From Oscillospiraceae bacterium (GTDB taxonomy: Bacteria > Bacillota > Clostridia > Oscillospirales > Acutalibacteraceae), in NCBI GenBank assembly GCA_003538135.1, contig DPOR01000015.1, positions 1-61,633 of the forward strand: 61,633 nucleotides of DNA, in the 5' to 3' direction. This document shows positions 1-9,499 of this stretch, one piece after another; position 1 is the stretch's first letter, and the number at the start of each line of letters is the position of its first letter. The notes beneath the pieces were generated by a model. That model ran no database searches. It saw only the letters and a program-made list of their open reading frames with translations, and was not told where the DNA came from. The translations under genes were made by a program, and so were the position numbers.

Positions 1-1148
1 CTGATCTCGTCTCCTGCGTGTGCCGTGACGTTTTCAACGGTTATAGCAGGTGTTTCTGACGTTATATCAGAAACATTGACGTTGAAGCTTGTCGTCTTGC
101 CATAATATGAAACAGTTATTTTTTGAGTTCCAGCGGATGTAAGTACAGTAGGCGAGCAAGAATATCCGGCAGTGACGGTTTCCGTTGTTCCATTACTGTA
201 AACGGCGTAAAGCGATAAGCCTGTTGTATCAAGTCGCTCGTTTACAAAATAGTTGATCTTGGAGGGCTTTGTTTTGACTGATATTCTCTCAAGTGAAGCT
301 TCTTTTTTTACTGTTACCACTCCGGGAGTTATATCGAAATCAACGTCTTCTTCGTCATAATTAGATATATCTCCGGTCGAGTAAACGACTTTGACGGTAG
401 TGTCTCCCTCTGTTGCGGATTCTAGGACTTTAAACTTAAGCGTAAGTACTTTACCGGTATATAGTGTGTCCGCGTTTCCTGTCCACACCGCTTTTTTTCC
501 ATAAGCAAACTGTCCGCCAAGTTCTTGATTAACCTCAACTTCTTCCAGGCTAAGCACCGATTTGTCATATTCAAAGCCGAAGGAAAATGTAGCGATTCCG
601 GGATTCTTGTTCATAAATACATCAATATAAAATTCAGTTCCAATATCTGCCGATGCAGAAGAAACAGAAATAGTTCCCCTTTCGCTCGTAGCCTTCTTTA
701 CCATCACCTTTCCTGATACTAAAGAAAAGTTTACATCATTTTCATCGTAATCCGATATATCTCCGGCCGAATATGTAACCGAAACAGATGCATCCCCTTC
801 TTTTGCACTGTCAAGGACATCGAATGTGAGCGTCAATATTTTGCCGTTGTATGTTGAATTTGCATCATTGAGCCAAACAACTCTTGTACCGTAAGAATAC
901 TGTCCCCCTAATGCCGATTCAACTCTTACATCTTTCAGACTTAATCTGGACGTATCATACTTGAAGCCAAGCGCAAATGTGTTTATTCCGGGATTGTTTT
1001 GTATTTGTACATCCAGTGTAACCGTCTCTCCTGGAGCAGCTGTTGCAGTTAAGACCTTAATAGTAGGTGTCCCGGCTGCAGTAACAATAATAACGCATGA
1101 AAAAGCTAGTACTGCCGCTAAAAATAACGCAATTATCTTTTTTGACAT
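1..1148 (-). CDS. Secreted cohesin-domain protein (scaffoldin-like), C-terminus beyond window
   Basis: The frame is open from an ATG at 1148 to the left edge (about 382 codons), so the C-terminus is missing. A signal peptide (MSKKIIALFLAAVLAFS..., residues 1-25) is followed by two cohesin-like beta-sandwich modules of about 130 residues each. Both start with a PGxxVTLDVxIxxNPGI-type strand and carry the repeated phrase GDISDYDEEDV. An Ig-like segment (YFVNERLDTTGLSLYAVYSN) comes next, then the first strand of a third cohesin (AITVENVTAHAGDEI) at the edge. GGAGGG precedes the ATG. It is the last visible gene of an operon, 16 bp after a dockerin gene. Cohesins bind dockerins, so it probably displays the two upstream dockerin proteins; that pairing is inferred. 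A cell-wall anchor, if any, would lie outside the window. Confidence 0.85.
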   Translation of the reverse strand, partial: MSKKIIALFLAAVLAFSCVIIVTAAGTPTIKVLTATAAPGETVTLDVQIQNNPGINTFALGFKYDTSRLSLKDVRVESALGGQYSYGTRVVWLNDANSTYNGKILTLTFDVLDSAKEGDASVSVTYSAGDISDYDENDVNFSLVSGKVMVKKATSERGTISVSSASADIGTEFYIDVFMNKNPGIATFSFGFEYDKSVLSLEEVEVNQELGGQFAYGKKAVWTGNADTLYTGKVLTLKFKVLESATEGDTTVKVVYSTGDISNYDEEDVDFDITPGVVTVKKEASLERISVKTKPSKINYFVNERLDTTGLSLYAVYSNGTTETVTAGYSCSPTVLTSAGTQKITVSYYGKTTSFNVNVSDITSETPAITVENVTAHAGDEI

Positions 1149-1164
1149 CTTATCACCCTCCTTT

Positions 1165-3762
1165 TTAATAAATTTGAACATCCTGACCGGCCAAATATTT
1201 AAGAAGTCTGGTCAAGTCCTTTCCGTTAACTACTCCATCGCCATTTACATCCAATGCGTCTTCATTGACCTGAACATCTTGACCCGCAAGATATTTTCTC
1301 AGCCTGGTCAAGTCTTTTCCGTTAACAATTCCGTCACCGTTTATATCTCCAGCAAGTTTGGGGGCATCCGCTTTCCACACGGCATAAAGTACAGTATTCG
1401 CGTTTTTGCTGAAGCTGCCACCGGAAAGATACTCTGCTGATTCCGCAGACGCGCTCTCAGACCAGCCTACAAAAGTATATCCTGTTTTTGTGGGCACCGC
1501 CGAAGTTAATGTCAAGTCTTTTCCGTATGTTTTTGTTTGACTTGCAATCGAACCTGTGCCGCCGTTCAAATCGTATTTAACAACATAAGTGTTTATCTTC
1601 CAAACTGCATATAACGTAGTATTGGCATCGCTATAGAACATATCACCGGCAACATACGTCGCAGTGGTGGCAGAAGACGACTCGGACCAGCCTATAAAAG
1701 TGTATCCTGTACGGGTAGGAACATCCAAAGTTAATTTCAATGCAACATCGTTTACTTTTGTTTGTGACGCCGGAGCGCCTGTTCCGCCGTTTGCACTATA
1801 GGATATCTTATATGTATTTGCCTTCCAAACCGCATATAGAGTTCCGCTTGCATTTCTAGTATATTTTCCTCCGGCCTGATATTCAGCTGAAGAGGCTGAA
1901 GTATTTGTTGACCATCCAAGAAAAGTATATCCAATACGGGTAGGTTTAACCGAGCTTAATACAAGATCTATGTCATGTATCTTTGTCTGAGGCGAAGGCG
2001 CATTCTGTCCACCATTAGCATCAAAAGACACATTGTACTGATTGGCCTTCCACACTGCATACAGCGTAACATTCTCATCAGCGTTAAATGCACCGCCGGC
2101 AGCATACTGAGCGCTCGTCGCAGACGAGCTAGTCGCCCACCCCAAGAACTTATACCCCGTACGTGTCGGAATTGTCGAGCTGATTGTAAGCACCGTGCCA
2201 TTTGTCTTTGTCTGACTGGACGGAGCCCCCGTACCGCCGTTTGCATTGTACGAAACCGTATAAGTTTGTTTCAAGTCCGAAGTATATACCCAAGCACAGC
2301 GCTTACCCACATCAGCAGGATATATTATCTGGGTTTTGTCGCCGCTTGTAGCTACTATCTGAATATTGTTTCCGGGATCTATCCAACCGATATTTGTAGC
2401 CATATCTGTTCTGAGATAGGTCTTTGCGTATTTAGGAGCAGTCGTATTTAAAGGTGTACTGTTTGAGTCTATAAACGCGGACTTGTCCAAATACACTGTT
2501 TTAGTTGTACCATCGCTCCACGGGCAGCTGCACTGCACTTTTCCGTTTTCATAAATTGCAGTAATAACGCAGTCATCATCCGGATACACATATACCGGCG
2601 TTGAAGGTGTTGAATAGTTTATGTCATAATAGCATCTAACCTTCGTAGTCGATATTATTCTGCATTTAAACGGCACATCATATATTGTAGTTGTTGGAGT
2701 CGATGTTGGCAATATCGCCCATGCGCACTTATATCCTCCGGCTGTAAGGGGATATATCACCTGAGAATATGCCCCTGATGAACCGACAACGGTGACAGTA
2801 TCGCCCGCTCCGATATAGCCATAGGAGGTAGAGGCGTTGCTTCTGGTATAAGTAGTCGTTTGTGTGCTCACCGATTTTGAAGACGGAGTATATCCGGAAG
2901 CGATAAATGTTGACAGCTGGCAATAAACAATTCTGCCGTCAGAATATCCGCTCCACGGACACTTTACCTTACACCAGCCGTCAGTGTAAACTTCCTGAAT
3001 TACGCACTCATCGTCTGCATACACATATCCGACACTTGTTCCGTCTGCGGTATACGCCGGAGTCTTTCCGTTCGCAAGATTATATGCCTTGAACGGCGTC
3101 GGGTATCTTGAGTCAACCGTTCGGCTCGGCGTTGAACCGGCATTCAGCTCATACGGAGCAATATATCTCAAAATAACTGTAACAGTATTAAGATTGACAC
3201 TGCGTCCCCAATGTATTATGCAACGGCCTTCGCTGTCCCTCTGCCGCCAATTACATTCGCCAACCGTAACTGTATTTCCGGAAACGGATATAACAAAAAT
3301 CGAATGCTCTCCGCTTCCTGTTTTATATCTTATGACATCACCTGCTTTAAGCCCAGAAAGAGAGGTTGTAGTGCTCCATGTAGAAACTCTTTTTCCATAC
3401 GCTTCATATCCCAACTTTCTTGCGAAGCCAAAGCACTGCCAACCGCCGTCAAAGTAATTGCAATCATACTTTCCAACATAGTATGAGCTGCTTGCTTCTC
3501 CGTGCAGCGCACATCCGTGGGAAGTAGTTGTGTTCGAAAAAGATTCATTCTTATTGGTTCCCAAAACATCTGCTGCTTCGGAAGATTTGGTCACATAGTG
3601 ATTCCAATATTTCCCGTCCGGGAACTTGGCCTTCAGTTGCGCAACCGTCGAGGTTGCACTGGCCTGCAAATCAGGCGTTTTACATATAAACGGCACAAAG
3701 ACAATTGCGGCAGCCAAAATTATTGCCCACAACGCTTTATGTATTTTACGCATACCATTCAT
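1165..3762 (-). CDS. Secreted dockerin protein: CHAP/NlpC-P60-like domain, SH3-like pairs, InlB-type repeats
   Basis: This 865-residue protein has a signal peptide at residues 1-36. A papain-like domain follows (about 45-205) with a likely catalytic Cys in GGWQCFGFARKLG and His in GEHSIFVISV, as in CHAP/NlpC-P60 amidases or peptidases. Two pairs of SH3-like modules cover about 215-505. Four Listeria-Bacteroides (Flg_new/InlB B-type) repeats of about 75 residues follow, each ending in LYAVWKA or similar (about 510-800). A type I dockerin with two calcium loops (DINGDGIVNGKD and DVNGDGVVNGKD) forms the C-terminus. The ATG at 3762 has AGGAGG seven bases upstream. The gene lies 12 bp after the preceding dockerin gene and 16 bp before the cohesin gene. 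It probably acts outside the cell on peptidoglycan or protein; the substrate is unknown. Confidence 0.85.
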   Translation of the reverse strand: MNGMRKIHKALWAIILAAAIVFVPFICKTPDLQASATSTVAQLKAKFPDGKYWNHYVTKSSEAADVLGTNKNESFSNTTTSHGCALHGEASSSYYVGKYDCNYFDGGWQCFGFARKLGYEAYGKRVSTWSTTTSLSGLKAGDVIRYKTGSGEHSIFVISVSGNTVTVGECNWRQRDSEGRCIIHWGRSVNLNTVTVILRYIAPYELNAGSTPSRTVDSRYPTPFKAYNLANGKTPAYTADGTSVGYVYADDECVIQEVYTDGWCKVKCPWSGYSDGRIVYCQLSTFIASGYTPSSKSVSTQTTTYTRSNASTSYGYIGAGDTVTVVGSSGAYSQVIYPLTAGGYKCAWAILPTSTPTTTIYDVPFKCRIISTTKVRCYYDINYSTPSTPVYVYPDDDCVITAIYENGKVQCSCPWSDGTTKTVYLDKSAFIDSNSTPLNTTAPKYAKTYLRTDMATNIGWIDPGNNIQIVATSGDKTQIIYPADVGKRCAWVYTSDLKQTYTVSYNANGGTGAPSSQTKTNGTVLTISSTIPTRTGYKFLGWATSSSATSAQYAAGGAFNADENVTLYAVWKANQYNVSFDANGGQNAPSPQTKIHDIDLVLSSVKPTRIGYTFLGWSTNTSASSAEYQAGGKYTRNASGTLYAVWKANTYKISYSANGGTGAPASQTKVNDVALKLTLDVPTRTGYTFIGWSESSSATTATYVAGDMFYSDANTTLYAVWKINTYVVKYDLNGGTGSIASQTKTYGKDLTLTSAVPTKTGYTFVGWSESASAESAEYLSGGSFSKNANTVLYAVWKADAPKLAGDINGDGIVNGKDLTRLRKYLAGQDVQVNEDALDVNGDGVVNGKDLTRLLKYLAGQDVQIY

Positions 3763-3774
3763 TCTTGCTCCTCC

Positions 3775-5163
3775 TTAATAAATTTCTGTTTCTTCTCCCG
3801 AGATATACTTCATTAATCTTGTGAGATCTTTTCCGTTAACAGCTCCGTCGCCGTTAACATCTGCCGCCTCACTGACTACATCCACCTCCTCGCCGGACAA
3901 GTACTTCATGAGTCTTGTAAGATCTTTTGTGTTTACAACCCCATCGCCATTTATATCGCCCGGCATATGTTCTACGAAAAGCTCGGAAAGCTTATCTATA
4001 GGAATCCATGAAATCTTATATCCGCCGGCAATCAGAGGATAAAGGACCTGAATTGCATTGTCACTTTCGCCAACTATAAAAATCTCGTCCCCATTCCCGA
4101 CATATCCGCTCTCCGTCACAAGATTGCTTCTTCTATATGTTGTTATCTGCGATTTGGACTTTGCCTTGGTAATATTTCTGTCAAAATCAAAGAAAACGGA
4201 AGTTTTTACATATCCGCTGTCGCTTCCTCCGGCATCCAACGGAAACGACACATGGCACCACCCGTTCGTAAATATCGCATCAATAGTACAAAGATCGGTG
4301 TCATATATTTTGTTGGCTTTTACATTTCCCTCAACAGATGAATAGACCAGAGTCTTTCCGGTATTAATTGTATATGCTTTTATAGGCACTGAGTATTTAT
4401 TTGAAGCCTCATAGTCCTCACCTGTTTCGGCAAGCGCCCTGCTTCTCGTAACAATATTGTAAATTCCTTCGTTATAGGTCAAATATCCTGATGAATCAAC
4501 AGATGACTTGCTTATTTCAACCTTTCTCGCCACCGGTGGGGTTTGTTCATAAATAGTTATCGTTGTGTCAGAAATATCTCCGACCCAAATTATATGGCTC
4601 CCGGTTGTATTACTCACTGCATCACCCGGTCTTATTTCGCTGAGCAAAACATTACTGTAAGTAATGCCATACGGGCTGTTCTGGATTCCCCCGACACCGT
4701 CATAACGCGGATTAGCCCCGTTCATAAAGTCCCCGCCGAACACCTCGCTGACAAACGTCGCACAGCATGAACCAAAAGCAGGTCCGGTTCTGGTTGCTCC
4801 TACAGAGTTACAGTAAGCCGTCGTAGAATAATTTTCAGACACTTTCTCTTTAAACTGATCCAGAGAAAGCAAACTGTCGACATCGAGTTCCCAAGAAAAC
4901 AATGTATATGGCATTCCTATAACAGTTTCTCCAACCTCAAAATACATTTTGCCATTATAAGGATTTTCATTCCATACGGCTATTCGCTGCGTGGGTGTCC
5001 ACTCATAATTAACTATCGCCTCTGCTCGTTCTAACATTTGCTCAAACACTTCGGACTCACTGTTGCTGTCTGACATTTCTCGAGAACCAGCGCCAAACAC
5101 AGTTAACACTCCAGTCAAAAATATCAAAACAACAGTCACGACTAAGACTTTGTTTCTTTTCAT
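3775..5163 (-). CDS. Secreted dockerin protein with NlpC/P60-like cysteine domain and SH3-like modules
   Basis: This 462-residue protein starts with a signal peptide (residues 1-26). A papain-like fold of about 180 residues follows; the likely Cys is in FGSCCATFVSEVFGG and the His in GSHIIWVGDI. Two SH3-like modules (about 245-395) resemble those of the next gene (ITTYRRSN versus TTTYTRSN; LIAGGYKISW versus LTAGGYKCAW). A C-terminal type I dockerin carries DINGDGVVNTKD and DVNGDGAVNGKD calcium loops. It is the first gene of the operon, preceded by a long AT-rich leader. The dockerin recognition helices are almost identical to those of the neighbouring protein, so both probably bind the same cohesin type. 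The catalytic role (amidase, endopeptidase or other) cannot be told from sequence alone. Confidence 0.83.
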   Translation of the reverse strand: MKRNKVLVVTVVLIFLTGVLTVFGAGSREMSDSNSESEVFEQMLERAEAIVNYEWTPTQRIAVWNENPYNGKMYFEVGETVIGMPYTLFSWELDVDSLLSLDQFKEKVSENYSTTAYCNSVGATRTGPAFGSCCATFVSEVFGGDFMNGANPRYDGVGGIQNSPYGITYSNVLLSEIRPGDAVSNTTGSHIIWVGDISDTTITIYEQTPPVARKVEISKSSVDSSGYLTYNEGIYNIVTRSRALAETGEDYEASNKYSVPIKAYTINTGKTLVYSSVEGNVKANKIYDTDLCTIDAIFTNGWCHVSFPLDAGGSDSGYVKTSVFFDFDRNITKAKSKSQITTYRRSNLVTESGYVGNGDEIFIVGESDNAIQVLYPLIAGGYKISWIPIDKLSELFVEHMPGDINGDGVVNTKDLTRLMKYLSGEEVDVVSEAADVNGDGAVNGKDLTRLMKYISGEETEIY

Positions 5164-5502
5164 ATTTTTTATCTTCCTTCTTTCTTTAATACCGAAATAA
5201 AAATCAAATCAGTACTGCTCATCCTTACCGATAGAATTATATCACCCAACGATTTTATATAAAATATACTTTATATAAAAAGCAGATTTCGAGGATAAAT
5301 ATCACTCATATATTCTTATTAGAAACTATTTTATTGTTTTTTGGAGCATTATTTTTTCATTCTCCAGTATATTTGTGTGACGTTTGCAAACAAACATATC
5401 AATTGAAATAAAACAAATCCCGCTGCAATTGCTCGCAACGGGATGAAAAATCTATAAAAAATCCATAGTATAAAAGATTATGAAAAACTTCTTTATATAA
5501 AT
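5164..5502. other. AT-rich intergenic region: operon leader and transporter terminator
   Basis: No gene is visible. On the minus strand a TATAAT lies at 5236-5241, with only a weak AT-rich -35 element, and could drive the dockerin/cohesin operon with a leader of about 65 nt. Further right is the terminator of the EamA gene. The stretch 5255-5345 is a run of A/T with TATATAAA-like repeats and no recognisable element. Confidence 0.5.
5405..5444 (-). terminator. Rho-independent terminator of the EamA transporter gene
   Basis: The hairpin pairs ATCCCG and TGC (5417-5426) with GCA and CGGGAT (5436-5444) around a short loop. On the minus strand it is followed by a T-rich tract (TTTGTTTTATTTC). Confidence 0.7.
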
Positions 5503-6453
5503 TTATGCCTTTTTCTTTCTCTTAAACAGGTTGGCGGGGAGCTGAGCCAAGACTATTGCGACGAACATCACGATACAGCCGCAGAGCTCTCTCGCAGACA
5601 TCTTCTGGTCTATCAGCACCCACGCGAATATGACGGCGAACACCGACTCGAGGCAGAGCAGCAGCGACGCCACCGTGGGATCGGAATCGCGCTGACCGAG
5701 AGTTTGGAACGTAAACGCCACTCCGCAGGACATAATGCCGGTATAGAGTATATACGGTGCGGCGCTCAATATGGCGTGGATATCCGGCTTCTCAAAGATA
5801 AACATAAGTATAACGGAAATCGTGCCCGAGACGAGGAACTGCGCGCATGAGAGCTTCACTCCGTCGACGATAGCCGAGTATTTGTCGATAACGAGAATAT
5901 GTATCGCAAAGCCAAGTGAACACGCGAGGGCGAGCATTTCGCCCTTACCGAAGGTGGCCTTGCCGCCCGCGCAGAGCAGATAGAGCCCGCCGACTCCGAG
6001 GAAAACGCCTATCCAAACGGGCAGGCTGACGCGCTTTTTAAAGAACACGAGGCTTATTATCGGCACTAAGAGCATATAGAGCGCGGTTATGAAGCCGACC
6101 TTTCCGACCGTCGTATAGCCGAACGCCGCCTGCTGGAGGTTGCTCGCCACGCAGAGCACCGTTCCGCAGACGAGTCCGCCGACTGTAAGATTTTTTCTGT
6201 CCTCTTTCTTCTGCTCGGGCGTTTTCTGTGCGGCTGCGCCGAGCTTTTTGTTCTTCGCCCTCTGCGCGCCCGACATTATCGCAATAACGGGCAGAAGCAC
6301 TATTCCGCCTATCACCATTCTTATGCCGTTGAAGGTCAGAGTTCCGATTACTTCTATGCCCTCGCTCTGAGCCACAAACGACAGACCCCATATAACGGCG
6401 GCAAGAATGAGGAATATGCCGCCTTTAAGCTGTCCTTTTTTCGTTGTTATCAC
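5503..6453 (-). CDS. EamA/DMT-family transporter
   Basis: The protein has about 316 residues with ten predicted transmembrane helices in two EamA halves. The first half begins KGGIFLILAAVIWGLSFVAQ; the second includes CSLGFAIHILVIDKY and ends AIVLAQLPANLF. The family exports or imports small metabolites; the substrate is unknown. A hydrophilic loop with many Lys/Glu residues (AAQKTPEQKKEDRK) follows helix 3. I chose the GTG at 6453. The longer frame from a TTG at 6558 adds 35 unlikely residues and overlaps the upstream gene. It follows radA and a conserved unknown gene on the same strand, with a 91-bp gap. Confidence 0.8.
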   Translation of the reverse strand: MITTKKGQLKGGIFLILAAVIWGLSFVAQSEGIEVIGTLTFNGIRMVIGGIVLLPVIAIMSGAQRAKNKKLGAAAQKTPEQKKEDRKNLTVGGLVCGTVLCVASNLQQAAFGYTTVGKVGFITALYMLLVPIISLVFFKKRVSLPVWIGVFLGVGGLYLLCAGGKATFGKGEMLALACSLGFAIHILVIDKYSAIVDGVKLSCAQFLVSGTISVILMFIFEKPDIHAILSAAPYILYTGIMSCGVAFTFQTLGQRDSDPTVASLLLCLESVFAVIFAWVLIDQKMSARELCGCIVMFVAIVLAQLPANLFKRKKKA

Positions 6454-6544
6454 TCCACTGAATTTTTCCGAAATATGATAGCACAAAGGCGCGTCATAAA
6501 ATTCGGATTTTGGAACAAAATATAATTTCGAGAATATTTTCGGT

Positions 6545-7279
6545 TTACTTCTCCGCAAGCGGAAGTATTCCGCCGATATCGGTCAGAGGAAAATGCCCCG
6601 TTTCTTCCGCGCTCACGCCGAACGACGACAGAAAGGCTCTTATTCTGTCTGCGTCCCCATGCGACGAGAGATCGCCGTTAAAGAGCATAATATCCGGCGC
6701 AATAAGCCCGCAGCAGCCGCCGATGAAGCCGTATTCGCGCCCCGGCAGAAGAACGTCGCCCTTTGAGACGAGCAGAACCTCAAGGCCGTTTTTTTCGGCG
6801 GCGGAGGCTATTGCCCCGTCGTCGGTAATTATCGCGTTTTCGGTCACGGGCACTACAGAGCACTTTGCGTAGCCCTGGCGCACGGGGATTAAAGTTCGCC
6901 CGAAAAAATTGATGTTTGGGCAGACCGTCTTGGGATTTAGTATCGCATAATTGCCGAAAACGGCGGCATTGAGCGGCACATCGGCCGGATATTCCGCGCC
7001 GAGAGCGATGTCAAGTATATGCACGTCAAAGCCCGAAGAAACGAGCTTTTGCGCATTTTTAAACTGCTCGCGGCTCAGTATAATCTTCCGCCCGCCGAGA
7101 TGCAATAAGTGCAAATCAGCATGAGCGGCGGTGCCGTCGGTTATAGCAGAGCTCGGCAGGATATCGAAAACGGCAATCCCGCGCGACTCGAGATATTCTT
7201 TTGCTTTCTCTGCGCCGACGCTCACCGCGGCAAGGGCTATCCCCCGCTTCGGCAGGTTCGGCGATTCTATCGGGGTCAT
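6545..7279 (-). CDS. Conserved protein, possibly GME/amidinotransferase-like fold (DUF6873-like)
   Basis: The protein has about 244 residues, with no signal peptide or membrane helix. Visible motifs are HLLHLGGRKIILSREQ, NYAILNPKTVCPNINFFGRTLIPVRQGYAKCS, ENAIITDDGAIASAAEKNGL and GFIGGCCGLIAPDIMLFNGD. The order of Asn, Asp and Cys motifs (N...ITDD...GGCCG) recalls the guanidino-group-modifying (GME) fold and the family I know as DUF6873, but I assign this only tentatively. The ATG at 7279 lies 10 bp after radA with ACGGA upstream; an in-frame ATG at 7318 would overlap radA. It is co-directional with cwlD and radA, so probably in their operon. Its function is not known. Confidence 0.6.
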   Translation of the reverse strand: MTPIESPNLPKRGIALAAVSVGAEKAKEYLESRGIAVFDILPSSAITDGTAAHADLHLLHLGGRKIILSREQFKNAQKLVSSGFDVHILDIALGAEYPADVPLNAAVFGNYAILNPKTVCPNINFFGRTLIPVRQGYAKCSVVPVTENAIITDDGAIASAAEKNGLEVLLVSKGDVLLPGREYGFIGGCCGLIAPDIMLFNGDLSSHGDADRIRAFLSSFGVSAEETGHFPLTDIGGILPLAEK

Positions 7280-7289
7280 AATACATCCG

Positions 7290-8660
7290 TCAGTCAACGC
7301 AGTTTGCAAACGCCTCATAGACGTTCTTAACTCCGATGACCTCTATCTCCTTTTTGAGCTTGTCCGGGACCGATTTGAAATTGTGGCTGGGAATAATGCA
7401 GATTTTGAAGCCGAGCCTCGCCGCCTCTTTTATGCGCTGCTCACAGTGGCTGACGGAGCGTATCTCGCCGCCGAGCCCTATCTCGCCGAAGGCGAGGACA
7501 TCATCCCTTATAGGCACATCCTTGAGGCTCGAAATGAGAGCCAATGCGACGGACAGATCCGTAGCCGGCTCGTCGAGCTTTAATCCGCCGATAACATTTA
7601 TATATGCATCCGTGTTGCCGAAGAAATAGCCCGCTCGCTTTTCAAGGACGGCTAAGAGCATGGCCATACGGCTGTAATCAAAGCCCGTTGCCATACGGCG
7701 CGGATTGCCGAAGCTTGTCGCGCTGACAAGCGCCTGAACCTCCGCCAAGATCGGGCGCGTGCCCTCCATCGCGCAGGCGATACAGGTGCCCGAGGTGTTC
7801 TTGGGTCTGCCCGAGATAAGCATGAGCGAGGGGTTTTCAACCTGAGAAAGTCCGCTGTCGAGCATCTCGAAAACGCCTATCTCATTAGTCGAGCCGTAGC
7901 GATTCTTGACGGCGCGAAGTATTCTGTATGACATATTGCGGTCGCCCTCAAAGTAGAGCACCGCGTCAACTATATGCTCGAGCACCTTGGGTCCCGCGAT
8001 GTTTCCATCCTTGTTGACATGGCCGACAACGATTATCGGAATATTGCTGCTCTTTGCCGTGCGCATGAACATGGACGTAGATTCGCGCACCTGCGTGACG
8101 CTGCCTGCGGAGGAATTCAGCTCGCTTATGACCATGGTCTGAATGGAGTCGATAATGACGAGTCCCGGCTTATTGATATTTATATATTCGCATATTGCCT
8201 GAACGTCGGTCTGGCTCATTAAAGTCAAGGTCGGGCTTGTGACACCGAGCCTGTCCGCGCGGAGCTTTATCTGATAGACGGACTCCTCGCCGGAGACATA
8301 TAGCATATCGAGATTTTTGCCGATATATTGGCATATTTGAAGCAGGATAGTTGATTTTCCTATTCCGGGGTCGCCGCTCAGAAGCACCAATGAGCCCTTG
8401 ACTATTCCGCCGCCGAGAACGCGGTCGAGCTCGGTGAGCCCCGTTTGATAGCGTATCTCCTCATCGGCGGTTATCTCGCTGAGGGCATAGGTTTTGACGC
8501 TGCGCGCATTGGCGCCGCTCTTTGCCGCCGCGGCGACGGGCGCTTTTATCTCCTCATTCATGGTATTCCACTCGCCGCAGCCGGGGCAGCAGCCGAACCA
8601 CTTCGGGCTCTCATAGCCGCATTCGGAGCAGATATAAACAGATTTTGCCTTGCCTGCCAT
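7290..8660 (-). CDS. radA: DNA repair protein RadA (Sms)
   Basis: RadA is a RecA-like ATPase and branch-migration helicase used in recombinational repair. This 456-residue protein shows the full family order. An N-terminal zinc finger (CSECGYESPKWFGCCPGCGEW, residues 11-30) is followed by Walker A GDPGIGKST (about 97), the RadA-specific KNRYGSTNE motif (about 255) and a C-terminal Lon-protease-like domain (about 280-456). The length is typical. The ATG at 8660 has GGAGGT eight bases upstream, inside the end of cwlD, so the two genes are translationally close. The chromosomal context with a spore gene is common in Clostridia. Confidence 0.97.
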   Translation of the reverse strand: MAGKAKSVYICSECGYESPKWFGCCPGCGEWNTMNEEIKAPVAAAAKSGANARSVKTYALSEITADEEIRYQTGLTELDRVLGGGIVKGSLVLLSGDPGIGKSTILLQICQYIGKNLDMLYVSGEESVYQIKLRADRLGVTSPTLTLMSQTDVQAICEYININKPGLVIIDSIQTMVISELNSSAGSVTQVRESTSMFMRTAKSSNIPIIVVGHVNKDGNIAGPKVLEHIVDAVLYFEGDRNMSYRILRAVKNRYGSTNEIGVFEMLDSGLSQVENPSLMLISGRPKNTSGTCIACAMEGTRPILAEVQALVSATSFGNPRRMATGFDYSRMAMLLAVLEKRAGYFFGNTDAYINVIGGLKLDEPATDLSVALALISSLKDVPIRDDVLAFGEIGLGGEIRSVSHCEQRIKEAARLGFKICIIPSHNFKSVPDKLKKEIEVIGVKNVYEAFANCVD

Positions 8661-8661
8661 T

Positions 8662-9414
8662 TTATGTTACCTCCGTCAGTTTTTCCTCGTTTTTCAAATA
8701 GTCCGTTATTCCGCACATGACCGAAAACGCCATGGCGGTCTGATAGCCGTCGTCCTTGAGCTTTTGCGTCTCGGCGGCGTTCGAGAGAAAACCGCACTCG
8801 ACCATAACGGCCGGAGACTCGGCGTGATAAAGAAGATATATTTCCGTCCCCGTGCGCTTTACCGCGCGCCTATTCTGAGGCTGGAGCAGAGAGCATATAT
8901 CCTGCTGAATGGCCTTTGCCAGCTTTTCGCTCTCGGGATTGTTTTTGGAATAGAACACCTGCGCGCCGCTGTAGGACGGCCCGCCGTAGTGATTCTGATG
9001 AATGCTCACGAACAGCGCGTCGGGTGTCTGCTCGATAATTTTCATTCTGTTTTTTATATCCGACACCTTTTGTAGGCGCACCGACTTTGCGGAGCTGTCG
9101 GAGATATCGTCATCCGTCTCGCGCGTCATTATGACATTGTAGCCCGCCGTGTCGAGCATATCGCGTAATTTCAGAGCTATTGACAGATTTATATCCTTTT
9201 CGACGGTGCCGTCCTGCGCGGTCGCGCCGCCGTCCATACCGCCGTGACCCGCGTCAACAATTACGGTCACGGACTCCTGCGCGTTCGCGGACACCCTGCG
9301 GGCATAGCCCGAGCCGCGCGCGGATATCAGCACAAAGCATATCGTCATAACGGCAACAGCCGCCGCAACGCCGAGAGCGACGAGCCTTGAACGCCTTTTG
9401 AAATTTATCACCAT
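8662..9414 (-). CDS. cwlD: N-acetylmuramoyl-L-alanine amidase CwlD (spore cortex)
   Basis: CwlD removes peptide side chains from muramic acid during formation of spore-cortex muramic-delta-lactam. The 250-residue protein has an N-terminal membrane anchor (LVALGVAAAVAVMTICFVLI). The Amidase_3 domain shows zinc ligands in VDAGHGGMDGG, the conserved MTRETDDD and SIHQNHYGG, and the catalytic Glu in VMVECGFLSN. The ATG at 9414 has GGGGGT upstream; the frame extends further but without family similarity. It is directly upstream of radA. Confidence 0.93.
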   Translation of the reverse strand: MVINFKRRSRLVALGVAAAVAVMTICFVLISARGSGYARRVSANAQESVTVIVDAGHGGMDGGATAQDGTVEKDINLSIALKLRDMLDTAGYNVIMTRETDDDISDSSAKSVRLQKVSDIKNRMKIIEQTPDALFVSIHQNHYGGPSYSGAQVFYSKNNPESEKLAKAIQQDICSLLQPQNRRAVKRTGTEIYLLYHAESPAVMVECGFLSNAAETQKLKDDGYQTAMAFSVMCGITDYLKNEEKLTEVT

Positions 9415-9499
9415 ACCGACACCCCCACAAAAGAATATGCGGGGACGCACGGCATTATTAGAGCGCCGCAGGGCAAAATAGAAAAAAGGAGCTGAGAAA

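Noticed and set aside
6454..6558. Longer start (TTG at 6558) for the EamA transporter
   Set aside because: The additional 35 residues are not transporter-like and overlap the stop of the upstream gene; the GTG at 6453 gives a normal length.
9421..9460. Possible sigma-E-type promoter for cwlD (ATA, 16 bp, CATATTCT on the minus strand)
   Set aside because: The predicted start site would fall inside the GGGGGT ribosome-binding site, so the spacing does not work well.
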